The notes beneath the pieces were generated by a model. That model saw only the letters and a list, made by a program, of their open reading frames with translations. It did not search any database and had not been told where the DNA came from. Source: Pirellula sp. (GTDB lineage: Bacteria; Planctomycetota; Planctomycetia; Pirellulales; Lacipirellulaceae). From it: a DNA stretch of 64,000 nt. The translations under genes were made by a program, and so were the position numbers. Location of the stretch: assembly GCA_013822725.1 (NCBI GenBank), contig PNKX01000022.1, forward strand, positions 22,069-86,068, given 5' to 3'. Shown piece by piece: positions 57,048-64,000 of the stretch (position 1 is its first letter; every line of letters begins with the position of its first letter).

Positions 57048-57207
57048 TAACCACCAAGGCACGATGACACGAAGAAGTCACTAAGTAAGAATTAAGTTGC
57101 ACTTGGCTTGCCGTTGCTGCAGCCCTAGTCGTCAGTTGATCCTGCGGTATATTCACTTCTCCTCGCATTCTTCGTGCTTCTTTTGTGCCTTCGTGCCTTG
57201 GTGGTTA
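57048..57207. repeat. Family C inverted-arm element (copy C2)
   Basis: TTAACCACCAAGGCACGATG is inverted as CTTCGTGCCTTGGTGGTTA, with about 100 bases of spacer. It fills the nupC-hpt gap. Confidence 0.9.
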
Positions 57208-57225
57208 GCCTTCTAGGACGCTTCA

Positions 57226-57762
57226 ATGAAAACGCTGCTCAGCAAAGAGGAACTTCACGACGGCGTCGCCCGGATGGCAGCCGAGATCGAGCAGGCGTTC
57301 GAGGGGCGGCAACTGACCATCGTCGGCGTCCTCACCGGCAGCGTCGTCCTGGTGGCTGACCTGATTCGGCTCATCCATCAACCAATGCGGGTAGGCGTCA
57401 TTCAAGCGAGCAGCTACCGGGGGGCCACGACCACTCGCGGCGATCTGACGATCAATAGCGAACTGATGCTCGACATCACCGGGCGCGACGTGCTGCTGGT
57501 CGACGATATTTTTGACACCGGCCACACGCTGGAAAAGGTCGTCGCGAAGCTCCACGATTTCGGCCCCGCCAGCGTCCGCTCGGCCGTGCTGTTGCGGAAG
57601 CAAGGGCGTCAGGAGTCGACGTACGAACCCGACTTCACGGCGTTCAATATTCCCGACGAATTTGTCGTCGGGTACGGGCTCGATTACGAGGATATGTACC
57701 GGAATCTGCCGTACCTCGCTTCGCTGGAAGCGGATGACCTCGAGCGGCATCGTTCGCTGTAA
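57226..57762 (+). CDS. hpt: Hypoxanthine phosphoribosyltransferase
   Basis: This enzyme converts hypoxanthine (and guanine) with PRPP to IMP/GMP in the cytoplasm. The 178 residues include VGVLTGSVVLVADLIR, ASSYRGATTTRGDL, the PRPP loop DVLLVDDIFDTGHTL (about 88-102), and the C-terminal base-contact EFVVGYGLDYEDMYRNLP. Length and motifs match the family. Located between nupC and cdd. Confidence 0.94.
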   Translation: MKTLLSKEELHDGVARMAAEIEQAFEGRQLTIVGVLTGSVVLVADLIRLIHQPMRVGVIQASSYRGATTTRGDLTINSELMLDITGRDVLLVDDIFDTGHTLEKVVAKLHDFGPASVRSAVLLRKQGRQESTYEPDFTAFNIPDEFVVGYGLDYEDMYRNLPYLASLEADDLERHRSL

Positions 57763-57766
57763 CGTC

Positions 57767-57898
57767 TCGTTACCACGCTCCGCGTGGGGACGCGCTTCTC
57801 GACGCTCTGCGTCATTTCCTGCTGACCCGCTCATCAGGCACCGTCTCGCGCCGCGGGAGCGGCGGGGCGACGTTCCCACGCGGAGCGTGGGAACGAGG
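57767..57898. repeat. Family D repeat pair (copy 2)
   Basis: CTCGTTACCACGCTCCGCGT at the left is inverted as CACGCGGAGCGTGGGAACGA at the right, with a core of about 85 bases. The first unit follows the hpt stop directly. Confidence 0.85.
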
Positions 57899-58025
57899 TT
57901 GGCTGTCGCTCGTGTCGCTTCTGTCGCCTGATGTGTTTTTGGCGACAGTTGGGCCAAATCTGCGAAGTTACGATCTTGCGCGCGGCGCGAAGCTGTGACT
58001 TGCTTGCGAGTTGCGTGGCGTGGCA

Positions 58026-58051
58026 AAGTCATAAGTCATAAGTCATAAGTC
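58026..58051. repeat. Short tandem repeat (AAGTCAT)
   Basis: The 7-base unit AAGTCAT occurs about 3.7 times in a row. Such stretches can change length by slippage. Confidence 0.9.
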
Positions 58052-58143
58052 GTTGTCGCTTGTGCTGTGCGATGTCGCGACACGTTTTTGTTTAGTGATC
58101 ATATTCGTTGAATCTCCAACGAGCGGCCGATTGCGAGACGCTT

Positions 58144-58229
58144 CAGCCCCCGGCTCCGCGGGAGGGTAATGCTTCGCAGAGTGATGCCAATCGGTGTGGT
58201 GACCGCCCCCCCGGCGGAGCCGGGGGCTG
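58144..58229. repeat. Family A inverted-arm element (copy A5)
   Basis: CAGCCCCCGGCTCCGCGGGA and CCGGCGGAGCCGGGGGCTG flank a core (GTAATGCTTCGCAGAGTGAT) related to A1, A3 and A4 but with several changes. Confidence 0.9.
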
Positions 58230-58354
58230 CAATACAGCGGCGTTCGCCGCGCGCGGACTTCGTGGCCTGATTGGTTGTAGCTGAAGAAGCAGTCTCTGCG
58301 AAGCTGGCCAAAATGGCCATCTTGACAAGCTTATTAGCGTGACCAGCCGGTGCG

Positions 58355-58753
58355 CTAGAGGGCGTCGGAAGAGAATTGCTCGGGCAGGAGCGCCGCGAGC
58401 GTCGTGGTGCGAGTCTTGGTCGGATCGTCGGCGTCGATGAGAATCACCTCCATCGCGGGGCCGAACTCGCTGAGGACTTGCCGGCAGGCGCCGCAGGGAG
58501 AGTGCCCGCCGCTGGAGGCGACGGCGACGGCGACGATCTGCTTGTGCCCCGCGGCGACGGCGGTACCGATGGCGACGCGCTCGGCGCAGATCGTGAGACC
58601 GTAGGAGGCGTTCTCGACGTTGCAGCCGGCGAAGATTTCGCCGCTGGCGGTGAGGAGCGCGGCGCCGACTTGGAATTTTGAATAAGGGGCGTGGGCGCGG
58701 GCTCGGCACTCAATTGCTGCCGTGCTGAGCCACTGTTTAGGATTTTTATCCAT
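58355..58753 (-). CDS. cdd: Cytidine deaminase
   Basis: The 132-residue enzyme deaminates (deoxy)cytidine to (deoxy)uridine in the cytoplasm. It has the homotetrameric-type zinc site: Cys56-Ala-Glu58 in TICAERVAIG, and Cys87 and Cys90 in SPCGACRQVL. GCNVENASYGLT is also typical. Located in the salvage region, but on the opposite strand from hpt. Confidence 0.95.
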   Translation of the reverse strand: MDKNPKQWLSTAAIECRARAHAPYSKFQVGAALLTASGEIFAGCNVENASYGLTICAERVAIGTAVAAGHKQIVAVAVASSGGHSPCGACRQVLSEFGPAMEVILIDADDPTKTRTTTLAALLPEQFSSDAL

Positions 58754-58884
58754 TAGATCTATCTCTTTTTATTGCAGTGCTCAGTATTTATGAATTATCA
58801 TTCGGCTCAGTTGGAGCGAAGCCACTTTCTAGTTGCGATCTATTGAACAATAACTAAGACAGCAATTCTTTCGAAGGCGCGCTA

Positions 58885-60093
58885 ATGTACCACATCGGAA
58901 TCGTTCGCACTGCTCTCGTCGCTTTCTTGTGCGGAATTCCCGCCGCTTCGATTGAAGCAAGCCCGGTTATCGTCGCGGGCAATGGCGGCGACCTTGTGGC
59001 GACTGTCGCAACAGCGCCCACGGGCAGCGTCATCGAGATTCGGAGTAATCAGACGTTTGTTGGAACGCTTAGCTGGGCAAATAAGTATCTAACGATTCAG
59101 GCCGGCGCAGGCTTCAAACCAACAATTAAGGGAGACCCCGGCCAGGCCGCTCTGATTTCAATTGACGGCAACGCGACTACTGGAGGTGAGTTTAAAGGAT
59201 TGCGATTCTACGGCACTTCCGTGGCTGGATCAGTTTACTTGTCCACTACTAGCACGAGGTTTTCTACAGTTAAGTTTATCGACAACGAGTTTTTTCACGC
59301 ATTATTGATTGGCGGCACTGGTGAATATCAATTTGCCGGGAGCTTTGAGAGAAATCGATTTCTTTCGGGCGTTCACGTCGGCGGTACTGGCAATTCAAAA
59401 CACGACTCGGAGTTTCGCGACAACTATTTTGCCTCCCGAGTCACTATGAGCGGTACTGGAATGACCACCAATAACATGCTCTTGGAGCGAAATCGTATAG
59501 CGGGGAGCTTTTACTTCGGCGGAATCTCCGAAGCGAATCTTAGTCTCGTCGCTGCCAACAACGTCTTTTCCTACTCCTCGTCAAGGCCATATGGAATCGG
59601 CCTCGAAATTCAAGGAGCCGATTGGAGCTCTAATCAAGCGCACTTCGTCAACAATACGGTCGTTGGTTTTGCTGAGGGAATTCAGGTTAAGGGGAATGTA
59701 AGAGCGACTTTCGAAAACATGCTACTCAAGAATGAGGATGATCTGGAGTTTCAAGGTAGTATGGCGTCGATCGCTCATTCGTTAATCTCCGATGGAACAT
59801 ATGCGAATATAGATGGGAATATTGCCGGGGAGCCTGATTTCGGCCCCCTATGGCAATTGTCGCCCGGCTCGCCTGGGATCGACGCCGGCAACAATGCCGC
59901 GATTGCATTGCATAAAGTTGACATCGAACATAAGGCACGAATAGTCGATGGAGACTTTGATGGAATCGCGCGCGTTGACGTGGGGGCGTTCGAGACGATT
60001 CCTGAGCCTCAGTCGGCTTGCCTGATGGGCTGCGCTCTATTGATGCGAGGCGTCTTGGGGCGGCCTCGAGTCAGGCGATCTGATCGAGAATGA
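58885..60093 (+). CDS. Secreted beta-helix protein with weak PEP-CTERM-like tail
   Basis: The 402-residue product has a signal peptide (residues 1-26), then repeated strands and Asn/Gly turns (NSKHDSEFRDNYFAS, ANNVFSYSSSRPYGIGLEI, AHFVNNTVVGFAEGIQ) like a right-handed parallel beta-helix. The tail IPEPQSACLMGCALLMRGVL with Arg-rich end resembles PEP-CTERM, though the hydrophobic segment is short. Base composition looks lower in GC and the codons differ from the neighbouring salvage genes, which hints at transfer or insertion into the salvage region. Confidence 0.7.
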   Translation: MYHIGIVRTALVAFLCGIPAASIEASPVIVAGNGGDLVATVATAPTGSVIEIRSNQTFVGTLSWANKYLTIQAGAGFKPTIKGDPGQAALISIDGNATTGGEFKGLRFYGTSVAGSVYLSTTSTRFSTVKFIDNEFFHALLIGGTGEYQFAGSFERNRFLSGVHVGGTGNSKHDSEFRDNYFASRVTMSGTGMTTNNMLLERNRIAGSFYFGGISEANLSLVAANNVFSYSSSRPYGIGLEIQGADWSSNQAHFVNNTVVGFAEGIQVKGNVRATFENMLLKNEDDLEFQGSMASIAHSLISDGTYANIDGNIAGEPDFGPLWQLSPGSPGIDAGNNAAIALHKVDIEHKARIVDGDFDGIARVDVGAFETIPEPQSACLMGCALLMRGVLGRPRVRRSDRE

Positions 60094-60113
60094 GCGGGCC
60101 GACGGTCGGCGGC
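60072..60113 (-). pseudogene. Remnant of a deoA 3' end
   Basis: On the minus strand these bases encode PPPTVGPLILDQIA, matching the real DeoA C-terminus PPTVGPLILDRIA at 61446-61485. It is a short copy or remnant, partly overlapping the end of the beta-helix gene. Confidence 0.7.
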
Positions 60114-60291
60114 GGTTAGCTCGGGCGTCTTCGGTTGGTGGGCGTTTCTCTGGGGATTTTTTTTCACGCCGCTGCAGATCATGCGGAACGTGAAGGGGAT
60201 GTTCGCCAAGGTCGATTCGTTCTGGCCGTCGCAGCAGTTGGCCCATCTGGTGAAGCTCGATCTGGCGAACCGCGTCATGTGGCCAGACTAG
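60094..60291 (+). pseudogene. Gene fragment encoding the C-terminus of a membrane-type protein
   Basis: The open frame ends with VFGWWAFLWGFFFTPLQIMR, then NVKGMFAKVDSFWPSQQL and a helix AHLVKLDLANRVMWPD before the stop at 60289-60291. It is protein-like but no full start exists; it begins in the deoA remnant. It seems to be what is left of a gene truncated by a rearrangement. Confidence 0.55.
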
Positions 60292-61151
60292 GCCATTACC
60301 AGCACTTCGACGGCTTCGCGAGCTTCCGTACGGACGTCTGCTGCCAGCGTGACGATTCGTTCCGAACGAGCGGGGATTAGGCGGCGATTAAACAGACGAA
60401 CCAGGCCGTAACGGAACTCCTTCCAAAACCGCTGTTCGCGAGCGAGGTAGCAGCGTCCGCGGCCGTGTTGTCTTACTCCTTGCAGACCTGTCGCGTGGGC
60501 GTCGTCGAGTGCATCGTTTATCATTCGCGAGGCCAACTGCATTGACTTGGCGGTGAGCGAAGCTTCGGTATCGCGCGCATCGAGCGCTGGGAATCCGTAC
60601 TTTAGCACTGCTCCCGTATCGATGCCGCGGTTGATGCGGTGGAGCGTCACGCCGATGTGGTCGTAGTCGCCGTTGTGCAGGGCCCAGAAGAGGGTGCGTT
60701 CGCCGCGATAGGCGGGGGCGATGCCGCGATGGACGTTGAGAGTCGCCAATCGTGGAATCTCGAAAATCGCCGGCTTTAGAATGGGCGAAGCGGAGACGAG
60801 CAGGACGTCGGGATTTAGTTGTCGTAGCTGCGCCGCAAACGCGGGCGAATTGACTTGACGGACGTCGACGGTCGTGTTGGGGATGTCGCCAAGCGAATCG
60901 TTACTGTGCGGCAGGAAGGCCATCGCTTGTTGCTCGCGGCGCTGGTGGATTCGCTCGAAGTATTTTCGTCGTGCCAGCTCAACGACGCTGCCGACGGGAG
61001 CTCTGAGGAACTTGGCCAGCCGCGAGGAGTTTGACGAGGGAGTCTCGCCCCACGTGACGTGGAAGACGTGACTGATTGGATGACGCTCGGCGACGGAGCG
61101 GATCAGATAGGCGCTGGTTGGCGTGCAGGTGCTGAGGACGACGATGTTCAC
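60288..61151 (-). CDS. Formyltransferase-fold protein (methionyl-tRNA formyltransferase-like)
   Basis: The 287-residue product, if started at the GTG at 61151 (VNIVVLSTCTPTSAYLIR), shows the formyltransferase pattern of Asn/His in TLNVHRGIAPAYRGERTLFW and Asp in INRGIDTGAVLKYG. These are the N-H-D residues of folate-dependent formyltransferases. Longer starts at 61187 and 61205 add 12-18 unlikely residues. The C-terminus lacks the usual tRNA-binding domain of Fmt, and the gene is not next to def or rsm. It is more likely a sugar- or small-molecule formyltransferase. Confidence 0.7.
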   Translation of the reverse strand: MNIVVLSTCTPTSAYLIRSVAERHPISHVFHVTWGETPSSNSSRLAKFLRAPVGSVVELARRKYFERIHQRREQQAMAFLPHSNDSLGDIPNTTVDVRQVNSPAFAAQLRQLNPDVLLVSASPILKPAIFEIPRLATLNVHRGIAPAYRGERTLFWALHNGDYDHIGVTLHRINRGIDTGAVLKYGFPALDARDTEASLTAKSMQLASRMINDALDDAHATGLQGVRQHGRGRCYLAREQRFWKEFRYGLVRLFNRRLIPARSERIVTLAADVRTEAREAVEVLVMA

Positions 61152-61402
61152 GCGACGCTCGTGAGGTGAGAGGAGGGAGGGCGGCATGCGGTGCGAGATA
61201 GGCATGCCGTCCGGCGAGGAAGGAGTGCGGGCGGGAAGATTTCAGAATAATTGGGCTGACGTCGGCCCTGGCTTGCAAGTCTCTACGGGCTCCCACAAGC
61301 GATCAGGAAATCTGGAGAGTCGCCGTCGCGGTCGCTGCGACAGGCGCAATCGGAACTGGGCAAGCGAGCAATCGGGCGATTGGCGTCACACCGTACTCGC
61401 GC

Positions 61403-61432
61403 TTCCAGATTCTTCGCTCTGCTCAGAATGAC
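61403..61432. repeat. Single arm of a family G element
   Basis: CCAGATTCTTCGCTCTGCTC followed by AGAATGAC matches one arm of G1. No inverted partner is seen close by, so it is a half-element. Confidence 0.6.
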
Positions 61433-61445
61433 GCTGAGGTTCACA

Positions 61446-62729
61446 CTACGCGATTCGGTCGAGAATGAGCGGGCCAACAGTCGGCGGTTCGTCGGCGACT
61501 TGGATGGCTTCGAGCAGCGTGTGGCGGACGCGTTCGGCGATCATCGGTTTGGCGAAGATGCGAGCTAGGGGCTGGCCGGCGTCGATCTGGTCGCCCAGCC
61601 GCGTGAGCATTTCGAGGCCGGTGGAATGGTCGAGCGCATCGCTCAGGATCTGGCGGCCGCCCCCCATCGCGATGATTGCTTTGCCGAGGAGCTCGGCGTC
61701 GATGCGAGCGAGGTAGCCGCTGCGGGGGCTCGCGAGATCGCTGGCGGGGGCGATGGGGCGGGGGGCGTCGAGGTCGCCATTTTGGGCGGCGATCATTTCG
61801 GCGAATTGGGCCATTGCTTCGCCGGAGTCGATGGTTTGTTGCAGCTTCTCAATCCCTGCCGCGTTGGTTTCGACATGCTTTGTTGAAACAAGGACTTCGG
61901 CGCCGAGAGCGAGCGTGCACTCCATCAGGTCGGCGGGGCCGTTGCCTTGGAGGGCAGCGATCGACTCGTCAACCTCGACCGCGTTGCCGGCCATGCGGCC
62001 GAGGGGTTGGTTCATGTCGGTCAGCAGCGCGGTTGTCGCGACGCCCATCCGCTTGCCGGTGGCGACGAGCGACTGGGCCAGCGCACGGGCGTCGGCTTCG
62101 GTCTTCATGAACGCACCGGTGCCGAACTTCACGTCAAGTACCAGGGCGTCTAGCCCCTCGGCGAGCTTCTTGCTCATGATGCTGGCGGTGATTAGCGGGA
62201 TCGAGGGAACGGTCGCGGTGACGTCTCGCAGGGCGTAGAGCTTGCGGTCGGCGGGGACGAGGTCGGCGGTGGCGCCGGTGATGACGCAGCCGGTCTTCGC
62301 CACGACGGCGCGGACTTCCTCCATCGTGAGGTTGGTGCGGAAGCCGGGGATCGCTTCGAGCTTGTCGAGCGTGCCGCCGGTGGCGCCGAGGCCGCGACCC
62401 GAGATCATCGGGACTTCGAGGCCGCAGCAGGCGAGCATCGGAGCGAGCAGCAGCGAGGTCTTGTCGCCGATGCCGCCGGTGGAGTGCTTGTCGACGCGCG
62501 GGACGCCGTCGTCGGGCCACTCGAAATGGGCGCCCGAGGCGAGCATGTGGTCGGTGAGCGAGGCGGTCTCGTCGGCGGTCATGCCGTTGAGATAGATCGC
62601 CATCGCGAGGGCCGACATCTGGTAGTCGGGGATGGCGCCGCGGGCATAGCCGTCGATGAATGCGGCGATCTCGGCGTCGGTGAGGGGCTCGCGGTCGCGT
62701 TTCTTTTGGATGATCCAAACGGGGTTCAT
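61446..62729 (-). CDS. deoA: Thymidine (pyrimidine-nucleoside) phosphorylase
   Basis: This enzyme cleaves thymidine or uridine with phosphate to the base and (deoxy)ribose-1-phosphate. The start at 62729 (MNPVWIIQKKRDREPLTDAE) is preferred because the longer frame from 62789 reads through repeat C3 (SFLCASAPLREIF). The 427 residues include the phosphate-binding VDKHSTGGIGDKTSLLLAP (about 79-97), SGRGLGATGGTLDKLEAIPG (about 110-129) and DVKFGTGAFMKTEADARALA. It is cotranscribed with the PNP genes behind it. The last residues are copied at 60072. Confidence 0.93.
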   Translation of the reverse strand: MNPVWIIQKKRDREPLTDAEIAAFIDGYARGAIPDYQMSALAMAIYLNGMTADETASLTDHMLASGAHFEWPDDGVPRVDKHSTGGIGDKTSLLLAPMLACCGLEVPMISGRGLGATGGTLDKLEAIPGFRTNLTMEEVRAVVAKTGCVITGATADLVPADRKLYALRDVTATVPSIPLITASIMSKKLAEGLDALVLDVKFGTGAFMKTEADARALAQSLVATGKRMGVATTALLTDMNQPLGRMAGNAVEVDESIAALQGNGPADLMECTLALGAEVLVSTKHVETNAAGIEKLQQTIDSGEAMAQFAEMIAAQNGDLDAPRPIAPASDLASPRSGYLARIDAELLGKAIIAMGGGRQILSDALDHSTGLEMLTRLGDQIDAGQPLARIFAKPMIAERVRHTLLEAIQVADEPPTVGPLILDRIA

Positions 62730-62752
62730 GTTCTTTGTCTCTAGAAGAAAAA

Positions 62753-62874
62753 TCTCACGCAAAGGCGCGGAGGCGCAAAGAAAAGACAATTACGAATTCA
62801 AATACAGTGAGGAAATAACGGGCTCAACCTTTCCTCGCATTGTATTCCTTCGCGCCTTTGCGCCTTTGCGTGAA
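62753..62874. repeat. Family C inverted-arm element (copy C3)
   Basis: TCTCACGCAAAGGCGCGGAG is inverted as TTTGCGCCTTTGCGTGAA, around a spacer of about 75 bases. It fills the punA-deoA gap and is translated as LCASAPLREI in one frame. Confidence 0.9.
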
Positions 62875-62882
62875 ATACGCTC

Positions 62883-63704
62883 TTAAAGAGTTTCCACAAC
62901 GCCGCGGACGATTGCGCTGAGTTTGGCGCCGGCGGTGGCGGCGACGGTGAGGACTTCGTGGCCGCAAGTTTCGCCGAGGGCATCGGGGGAGCCGACGTTG
63001 GTGATCGTCGACAGGCCGAGGACGCGGAGGCCGGCGTGGACGGCGGCGATCACTTCGGGGACGGTCGACATGCCGACGGCGTCGCCGCCGAGGCGGCGGA
63101 GCATGCGGTACTCGGCGCGGGTTTCGTAGTTCGGGCCGAGGACCGACGCGTAGACGCCGCGGTGGAGGATGAAGCCGTCGCGCATCGCGACTTCGACGGC
63201 GCGGCGCTGCAGGCCTTTGTCGTACGGCGTGCACATGTCGGGGAAGCGCGGGCCGAGAGCGTCGTCATTTACGCCGATGAGCGGGTTCTTGAACATAAGG
63301 TTGATCTGGTCGTCGATCAGCATCACGTCGCCGGTGGCGTATTGTGGGTTGAGGCCGCCGGCGGCGTTGGAGACGATCAGCGCACGGCCGCCGAGCGCGG
63401 CGAGCAGCCGGACGGGGAGCGACGCGGTTTCGGCGCGGTAGCCTTCGTAAAGATGGAAGCGGCCTTGGAACGCGATGATCGGGGCGCCGGCGAGCATGCC
63501 GCAAACGAGTCGGCCGGCGTGGCCGATGGCGGTGGTGTGAGGGAAGTGGGGGAGGTCGGCGTAGGGGATCGTCGCGGCGGCTTCGATCTCATTCGCGAAG
63601 TTGCCGAGGCCGGAGCCGAGGATCACGCCGGCCTTTGGCGTCGCCGGCCACTGAGCACGGACGAAGGCGGCGGTTTCGGCGATTTGCGAGGCGAGGTGGA
63701 GCAT
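62883..63704 (-). CDS. punA: Purine nucleoside phosphorylase
   Basis: The 273-residue product cleaves purine nucleosides with phosphate. It belongs to the trimeric PNP/MTAP family: GVILGSGLGNFANEIE, HAGRLVCGMLAGAPI, ALIVSNAAGGLNPQYATGD, YETRAEYRMLRRLGGDAVGM, MSTVPEVIAAVHAG. The Glu/Asn residues that choose guanosine/inosine cannot be fully judged from here. It is encoded behind a second, adjacent PNP and before deoA, with repeats in both gaps. Confidence 0.94.
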   Translation of the reverse strand: MLHLASQIAETAAFVRAQWPATPKAGVILGSGLGNFANEIEAAATIPYADLPHFPHTTAIGHAGRLVCGMLAGAPIIAFQGRFHLYEGYRAETASLPVRLLAALGGRALIVSNAAGGLNPQYATGDVMLIDDQINLMFKNPLIGVNDDALGPRFPDMCTPYDKGLQRRAVEVAMRDGFILHRGVYASVLGPNYETRAEYRMLRRLGGDAVGMSTVPEVIAAVHAGLRVLGLSTITNVGSPDALGETCGHEVLTVAATAGAKLSAIVRGVVETL

Positions 63705-63710
63705 GGAGGA

Positions 63711-63840
63711 CTCGTTCCCACGCTCCGCGTGGGAACGGCGTGGCGCCGCTCTGCGGCAGTTGGTTTTGGTTGTGTCTTGTTTTAGGGCGCGCGACGCGGA
63801 GCGTCGGGGCGTGCGTTCCCACGCGGAGCTTGGGAACGAG
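63711..63840. repeat. Family D repeat pair (copy 3)
   Basis: CTCGTTCCCACGCTCCGCGT is inverted as CACGCGGAGCTTGGGAACGA, with about 90 bases of spacer. It fills the gap between the two PNP genes. Confidence 0.88.
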
Positions 63841-63842
63841 GG

Positions 63843-64000
63843 TTAACGCGCGGCTTCGTGTTGGAGGACGGCGAGGACGAGGGCTCGCAGCTTAGGTTGG
63901 GCCGAGTTCGCAAACGCGATGATCTCGTTGATGTCGGCTGGCTTGAGCGTGTCGGGGAGGCACATGTCGGTGATCACCGAGAGGCCGAAGACGCGGAGGC
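63843..64000 (-). CDS. Second purine nucleoside phosphorylase (C-terminal part only)
   Basis: Only the last 52 codons are in the window, on the minus strand: LRVFGLSVITDMCLPDTLKP and KLRALVLAVLQHEAAR. The segment aligns with the C-terminal VLGLSTITNVGSPDALG region of the PNP at 62883 and with the MCLPD motif of inosine/guanosine PNPs. Two adjacent PNP paralogues suggest different purine specificities. The start lies outside the window. Confidence 0.85.
   Translation of the reverse strand, partial: LRVFGLSVITDMCLPDTLKPADINEIIAFANSAQPKLRALVLAVLQHEAAR

Larger units (their letters stand above)
57763..58354. other. Intergenic region between hpt and cdd
   Basis: This region of nearly 600 bases contains repeats D2 and A5 and a 7-base tandem repeat. 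No gene is supported in it; the two flanking genes converge. Confidence 0.5.

Overview
The window looks like a planctomycete chromosome, most likely order Pirellulales (inference from protein families, not from a marker gene). The evidence is high GC content, secreted proteins with the N-terminal FESLETRQ-type export signature, dockerin repeats and PEP-CTERM-like tails, a PadR-linked prefix-domain membrane protein, lysine-rich H1-like and very acidic small proteins, and a YhaO/YhaN pair. I found no rRNA, tRNA, CRISPR array, phage or insertion-sequence transposase.

Layout. 1-9.3 kb: a truncated transglutaminase-like protein, an orphan sugar-type binding protein, an H1-like basic protein, isocitrate dehydrogenase, a Tat-exported TIM-barrel protein, a ribbon-helix-helix protein and a PQQ-type beta-propeller. 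10.2-15 kb: a giant secreted subtilase. 15.3-26.3 kb: dihydropyrimidinase, then tetR-devB-devC-devA (exporter) and yhaO-yhaN (SbcD/SbcC-like). 26.4-35.8 kb: PEP-CTERM proteins, a padR-membrane protein pair, a proteasome-beta-like Ntn hydrolase, low-complexity planctomycete proteins and a sugar dehydrogenase with dockerin and PEP-CTERM. 35.9-47 kb: HD-GYP sensor, aldehyde dehydrogenase, HtrA-type protease, cysteine-rich envelope proteins and a PDZ protein. 47.6-54.8 kb: prkA-yeaH-spoVR (a conserved stress module), two small followers and hemQ. 55-64 kb: a nucleoside/nucleobase salvage region with upp, nupC, hpt, cdd, deoA and two adjacent purine nucleoside phosphorylase genes, interrupted by a secreted beta-helix protein, a gene-fragment scar and a formyltransferase.

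The salvage genes fit one task: NupC imports nucleosides, Cdd deaminates cytidine, DeoA and the PNPs phosphorolyse nucleosides, and Upp and Hpt recapture bases. Dihydropyrimidinase at 15.3 kb could degrade surplus pyrimidines.

The strongest unexplained signal is structural. At least eight unrelated families of short intergenic elements, each made of two inverted arms around a short spacer, fill many gaps, including almost every gap inside the tetR-devBCA-yhaON run and the prkA-yeaH-spoVR run. One 33-bp unit also forms part of the coding start of devA. The proteasome-like Ntn hydrolase and the degenerate YhaO active site are the best protein-level leads.
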